DNA of 64,000 nt. Origin: Botryotinia globosa (taxonomy: Eukaryota; Ascomycota; Leotiomycetes; Helotiales; Sclerotiniaceae). The notes beneath the pieces are model-generated. The model made no database searches. It was not told the DNA's origin and saw only the letters and a list, made by a program, of their open reading frames with translations. The DNA is taken from positions 866,501-930,500 of the forward strand of contig RCSZ01000011.1 in the NCBI GenBank assembly GCA_014898425.1. The letters run 5' to 3'. Of this stretch, positions 60,173-64,000 are shown piece by piece (positions within the stretch are counted from its first letter, which is position 1; each line of letters begins with the position of its first letter). A program made the position numbers and the translations under genes.

Positions 60173-60549
60173 GATAGGCCATTTCCATTGTTTTCCTTGT
60201 TCCTTCCTGCACGACTTCTATCATTAAAAATGTCCAAGTGCCAGTGCCAACCCCCAGCCTAGACCACCATTCAATGTTTCAATCCCACTTCGTGACCATC
60301 TCAATTCACCACACTCTATTCCACGGCCTCAAGTATGTTAAACAACCAATAAATTCTATTCTACGCACTATCTTGGGAAATTTATATTGTCTCAAAACTC
60401 ACTTATACAATTAATATTGCATACGCTTAGACGCGACACTATTTACGCGATCATTCACTTCAACAACAACAATAGGTAAACAACAAACATTCAGCATAAG
60501 ACAAAGCCGAATTCATGCTCACTGCCCATAACCTTGCGAATCTATCAAG

Positions 60550-63500
60550 ATGGACCAGGCCTGGTTAGATTCTCTCTCCGAAGACTGGGTATCTCAACCT
60601 CGATCCGAATCTCCTCCTCGATCCGAATCGCCAGAGCCCGAACTCCCATCTCTCACCAATGGCACATCTGATTCTTCAAATTCCCGTCCAACAACTGCTC
60701 CGCCGAGTCGCATACCGAAGTTTAATGCAGAGACGAAATCTTGGTCGAATCCGCCGGATAGTAATCCATTGAGCGAAAGGAGTCAGAACGAGAACAACAT
60801 TCCCTTATCCCAGCGAAACCATCAGCCATCAAAATTACGAAGTGAGATACCGCAGAGCCCAAGGAGCGGGAAAGTCTCTCGTCCTTTGTCAGCTTGTAGC
60901 ACACATACAACAGAATACAACACAATACAGCACAACAAATCTCTTAGCGCATCGCCCAAGAAGGGCTCAAAAGACACACCGGAATGGAAGAGGAGGCTGC
61001 TCCGAGGAGATGTCGGTTATGGCGAACAGCGCGATCTATTTAGCGCCGCCGGTCTCGAGACGATATTTCAACCACCGCCTGCCGAACCTTCAATACAGAA
61101 GCCGCCTACTTTTGGAGAAAGTAGTATCATGCCATCCAGCCCCCCCCTCTATCGCACAAGATTGGAGCCTCCACAATTTGACGACAGCGAGTTGTCATCT
61201 GAGGATTCTGTGCAAGGAGATGGGAACGTTCTACGGGGTATGAGATATAAGGTGACGGAAGATTTTGGCAGTGAATTTTCTACCAACGATCTGAGTCGAG
61301 GAAGCGATTTCAGGCCCACGGTATTGAATACTCTGAGCCCCGTCAAGGAACAATTTTCTCCATCCAATTCTGTTTTCAACAACGACAACCTCCGCACCAA
61401 AAAAGAATATCTCGACGTGGGACGAACTATAAGCGGGCAAAGCGATACGCATAACGAGTTTCTCTCGCCGATATACTTAGCAACACAGAGTACCTTACCT
61501 GATAAGGCCGGGGTTTCACCAATGGATATATCACCTGCTGAACTTCAAGAACGTCTAGAAAAGCTTCGCGCCGACGACCCAGATGTTGATGAAATGGAAG
61601 ACCTCCAAAGCGCTTCCCGGCCTATCACTGGGGATACGGATGATTTCAAACATAACGGACAATTTGTCAGTGCTCGAAGAGGCGGTCATTCTGAAGAAGG
61701 TTCTTTCCAAAAACGAATGCTGAGTGCTTCTTCCCTGCCACAAATCGACGAATCAGCCCTATCAGTTGATGATTCTCGACACGATACCTCTGAAAAGCAA
61801 CTCCCGAAGATACGAAAAACAAGAGCCTCCAATGAGCTTCTGGAACCACCTGTAGACCTACAATCTCCTCCCACAGCGCCAATGCCGCATCCAAGCCCAG
61901 TTAAACCCCCCGTCAAGAGCAATTCTGGTAGTCCATTGAAATTGTTTGGTACCCATGATACATTTACAAGTCAAAAGCTTCTACGTAGACTCAGCCAATA
62001 CGAGGAGGATCGAGGAAGTGAGCTTGAACCAGACGTGCCACCCAATACTGCTCATGAGTCCAATCAACCCCATATAGATAATGCAGACGATAGCCGACCT
62101 GTATCGGAGGGTAGCTTCTTCCCAAAGGAGCGTAAGACAAGGAGATATAGTAGCTTTGGCGTTGGCGACTTGGATAGTTATCGGTTCAGCGAGGATGCCT
62201 CTTTTGAATCGAATGGATCTATCTTACACAACGACGATACGGAAAAACTCGATCTCCCTGTCCTAGATCCGAAGTCACAAACAAGATTTAGTTTTCGACT
62301 AGATTCCTCACCAGGCGTCAAAGAGGGTGAAGAGAGACGAACTAGTGGCAAATACAGAACTGCCAGCAATAGTACTAGCAGGCGCCGCAGCTTGAGCGTT
62401 AGAAAAAGGTCTAGCACTGGCTCTACATCGCCATCTACAGTCTTGCTCTCTTTTCAAATCAACGAAAACCTCAAGACACCCAGGAGATCGAATGGCGAGG
62501 CAGAAGGAAAACGACTTATGAGATCCCCAGCGAAAGACTCAACACCAAAGAGACGCCGGACACTGCACAGGGCGGACATTTCTCTTCCACTACAACCTGA
62601 AGAGCCGCTGGTCTTACTTCCTGGTCCTTCGCGCCCATCCACACAGCCAGCTATGGGTAAAACACGCCAGTACAATGAGCGAAACGTTCAAGCTGCTGAT
62701 CCAAAGATACTCGCAATGCGACAACTACTTCGTCCTCGGACTCCCACTCCTAGTCAGCGTAATAGTCAACAGCACGAAGAGGCACCTTTTGCCGAGCCAG
62801 GTCTCACATCGGACGAACGCGCAAGACTATTGCAAGAGCAAAAGATTGCTATGATCCAGGCTGAGCTCGATCTGGCCAACCCTGACAGACCTCTTAGCTC
62901 CAGTCAGGAATCTCAGGAGAGTCGAAAACCCTCTGTAACTACCCAGGACTTTCTAGACGAAGCGAAGAAGATTATGGCAGGCATTCGCGGTAAAGCAAGA
63001 CCTCGTAGTGGTCTTACCAGCGTAGAAGAGTCGGAGTCCGAAAACGATGGTGTTGCATCAAACAATGCAGCAGATGACGAGCTGGAAGATTCGTACCAGG
63101 AATCAACTCAGGAGCTGTTTGAAAGGCCACCAAGTCGCGAAGGTGCCCCAGTATCAAGAACGCCGCCAACTCAAGACCCAGAGCTTTTGCACCACTTACG
63201 TAAATATGAGGAGAACAGTGAAATGGATGGCATCATTGCTTCATCCATAAAGTCTATGGCTATGGCAAAAGAAGTTGTCAGAAATGCGAAGGAAATTGAC
63301 AGAATAGCAGACGAAACAATTTCAAGATCACTTGGTCACTTCTTGGATCCTATCAATGCGGTTCAGAGCGAACCAGCAAATATCCGCATATCTAACAATC
63401 CAGATATTCAGCGAAAGCGTAAACACTCTGGCTCTTCGCGACAACTGGATGAAGAATATGATGACCCCGATTTTTTCACACAAGGTTCGAACAATTCCAT

Positions 63501-64000
63501 ACCCACAACATCATCCAGAGGTTCGGATTCGAGGCGTGTAATTGCTCCACATACAGTATCTCATCTGATACCAGAACAACTTGCTGGCATGGTTTTTGAT
63601 CGAGATCGGAATATTTGGGTAAAGAGGAAATCTACTAAAGAAAATGATGGGCAAGATTCCCCTATTTCCGAAGGAAGTGAAGAGGATCCTTTTGAGGACA
63701 TTCCTGATTTGTCATTTGATGAAACGCAAGAACTCATGAGGCTGAGGGCTGTTGCTGCCAAACAAAAGGAAGATGCACGATTACGCTTGGCCGAATATCT
63801 AGACAACGAAGGACAGCACGGTGCCTTGAGTGGCCAATTCTCGCCTCAAAAGGCCTCGAATATGAGCGTTCCGCTGGTGGATAACAGACCACGGTCAGCA
63901 CCATCAGAGCCCATTCAAACTGCCGTAGATAATCCCGTCCCAGAAATAAAAGTTCGATCCGTCTCTGTAGGTGAAGATAGCATCCTACGTCCAAAAAAGA
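60550..64000 (+). CDS. Probable septation-initiation-network scaffold, CDC11/NUD1 type (partial)
   Basis: Starts MDQAWLDSLSEDWVSQPRSE at 60550 and stays open for 1150 codons to the window end without an intron. The sequence is Ser/Pro/Arg-rich and largely disordered. It contains short conserved elements WKRRLLRGDVGYGEQRDLF (about residues 143-161), LRRLSQYEED, SFQINENLKTPRR and PEQLAGMVFDRDRNIWVKRK (about 1010). The DSLSEDWVS start and the GMVFDR-NIWVKRK element match what I recall of fungal Cdc11/SnaD/Nud1 proteins, which anchor the mitotic-exit/septation kinases at spindle pole bodies. Their leucine-rich repeats would lie downstream and are not in the window, so this call is tentative. Numerous SP/TP sites are in keeping with CDK or SIN kinase regulation. 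Confidence 0.55.
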   Translation, partial: MDQAWLDSLSEDWVSQPRSESPPRSESPEPELPSLTNGTSDSSNSRPTTAPPSRIPKFNAETKSWSNPPDSNPLSERSQNENNIPLSQRNHQPSKLRSEIPQSPRSGKVSRPLSACSTHTTEYNTIQHNKSLSASPKKGSKDTPEWKRRLLRGDVGYGEQRDLFSAAGLETIFQPPPAEPSIQKPPTFGESSIMPSSPPLYRTRLEPPQFDDSELSSEDSVQGDGNVLRGMRYKVTEDFGSEFSTNDLSRGSDFRPTVLNTLSPVKEQFSPSNSVFNNDNLRTKKEYLDVGRTISGQSDTHNEFLSPIYLATQSTLPDKAGVSPMDISPAELQERLEKLRADDPDVDEMEDLQSASRPITGDTDDFKHNGQFVSARRGGHSEEGSFQKRMLSASSLPQIDESALSVDDSRHDTSEKQLPKIRKTRASNELLEPPVDLQSPPTAPMPHPSPVKPPVKSNSGSPLKLFGTHDTFTSQKLLRRLSQYEEDRGSELEPDVPPNTAHESNQPHIDNADDSRPVSEGSFFPKERKTRRYSSFGVGDLDSYRFSEDASFESNGSILHNDDTEKLDLPVLDPKSQTRFSFRLDSSPGVKEGEERRTSGKYRTASNSTSRRRSLSVRKRSSTGSTSPSTVLLSFQINENLKTPRRSNGEAEGKRLMRSPAKDSTPKRRRTLHRADISLPLQPEEPLVLLPGPSRPSTQPAMGKTRQYNERNVQAADPKILAMRQLLRPRTPTPSQRNSQQHEEAPFAEPGLTSDERARLLQEQKIAMIQAELDLANPDRPLSSSQESQESRKPSVTTQDFLDEAKKIMAGIRGKARPRSGLTSVEESESENDGVASNNAADDELEDSYQESTQELFERPPSREGAPVSRTPPTQDPELLHHLRKYEENSEMDGIIASSIKSMAMAKEVVRNAKEIDRIADETISRSLGHFLDPINAVQSEPANIRISNNPDIQRKRKHSGSSRQLDEEYDDPDFFTQGSNNSIPTTSSRGSDSRRVIAPHTVSHLIPEQLAGMVFDRDRNIWVKRKSTKENDGQDSPISEGSEEDPFEDIPDLSFDETQELMRLRAVAAKQKEDARLRLAEYLDNEGQHGALSGQFSPQKASNMSVPLVDNRPRSAPSEPIQTAVDNPVPEIKVRSVSVGEDSILRPKK

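Larger units (their letters stand above)
58932..60549. other. Shared upstream region of two divergent large genes
   Basis: About 1.6 kb between the divergent start codons. It contains a 12-bp repeat at 59976-60018, GTTTTT repeats at 60144-60172, and CAACAA tracts just before the 60550 start. ORFs at 59022-59505 have no motif. No gene supported. Confidence 0.5.

Overview
The window comes from the nuclear genome of a filamentous ascomycete. Evidence: short GT-AG introns (about 50-190 nt) with CTAAC-like branch sites, four intron-containing nuclear tRNA genes, a Zn2Cys6 regulator, HET-domain genes, GH54 arabinofuranosidase, KCS1, TRM7, MAK5 and a PAK kinase, all at moderate GC with AT-rich intergenic blocks. 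Gene content and style suggest Leotiomycetes, possibly a Botrytis/Sclerotinia relative. That placement is inference; no marker in the window proves it. Layout: 1-8 kb holds the 3' end of a CLA4-like PAK kinase, a long gene-poor stretch, tRNA-Glu(CUC) and an F-box-like Cys-rich protein. 8.6-12 kb holds ADE13 (adenylosuccinate lyase) and a short-chain dehydrogenase that has lost its 5' end next to an extremely AT-rich block. 12.7-18 kb is an accessory region: tRNA-Gly(GCC), a 54-bp minisatellite, an orphan reading frame whose 3' part is cut by four CAR-to-TAR stops, and a HET gene truncated inside its domain. 19.4-22.8 kb holds a secreted GH54 arabinofuranosidase, a HET relic and a small membrane protein. 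23-31.4 kb is mostly gene-poor, with a coiled-coil-type orphan, a second F-box-like paralog and a Zn2Cys6 regulator. 30-38.2 kb looks like an eroded metabolic cluster: the Zn2Cys6 regulator, a dialkylglycine-decarboxylase-type PLP enzyme, a frameshifted NRPS-like A-T-R gene fused to a piece of an AKR7-type aldo-keto reductase, and a relic of a berberine-bridge-type FAD oxidase. 39-43.5 kb holds a copper P1B-ATPase, tRNA-Asn(GUU) and tRNA-Leu(UAA). 43.9-64 kb is core genome: TRM7 (with an apparent GC-AG intron) divergent from MAK5, KCS1, a large disordered protein, and the 5' part of a probable SIN scaffold (CDC11/NUD1 type) running off the window. The core genes serve signalling, purine synthesis, tRNA methylation, 60S ribosome assembly and inositol pyrophosphate synthesis and show no operon-like linkage. 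The most unusual regions are the NRPS-like/AKR fusion with its neighbours (30-38.2 kb) and the decayed accessory block (11.9-18 kb). Where a gene has introns, exon coordinates were read by eye from splice sites and frame continuity.
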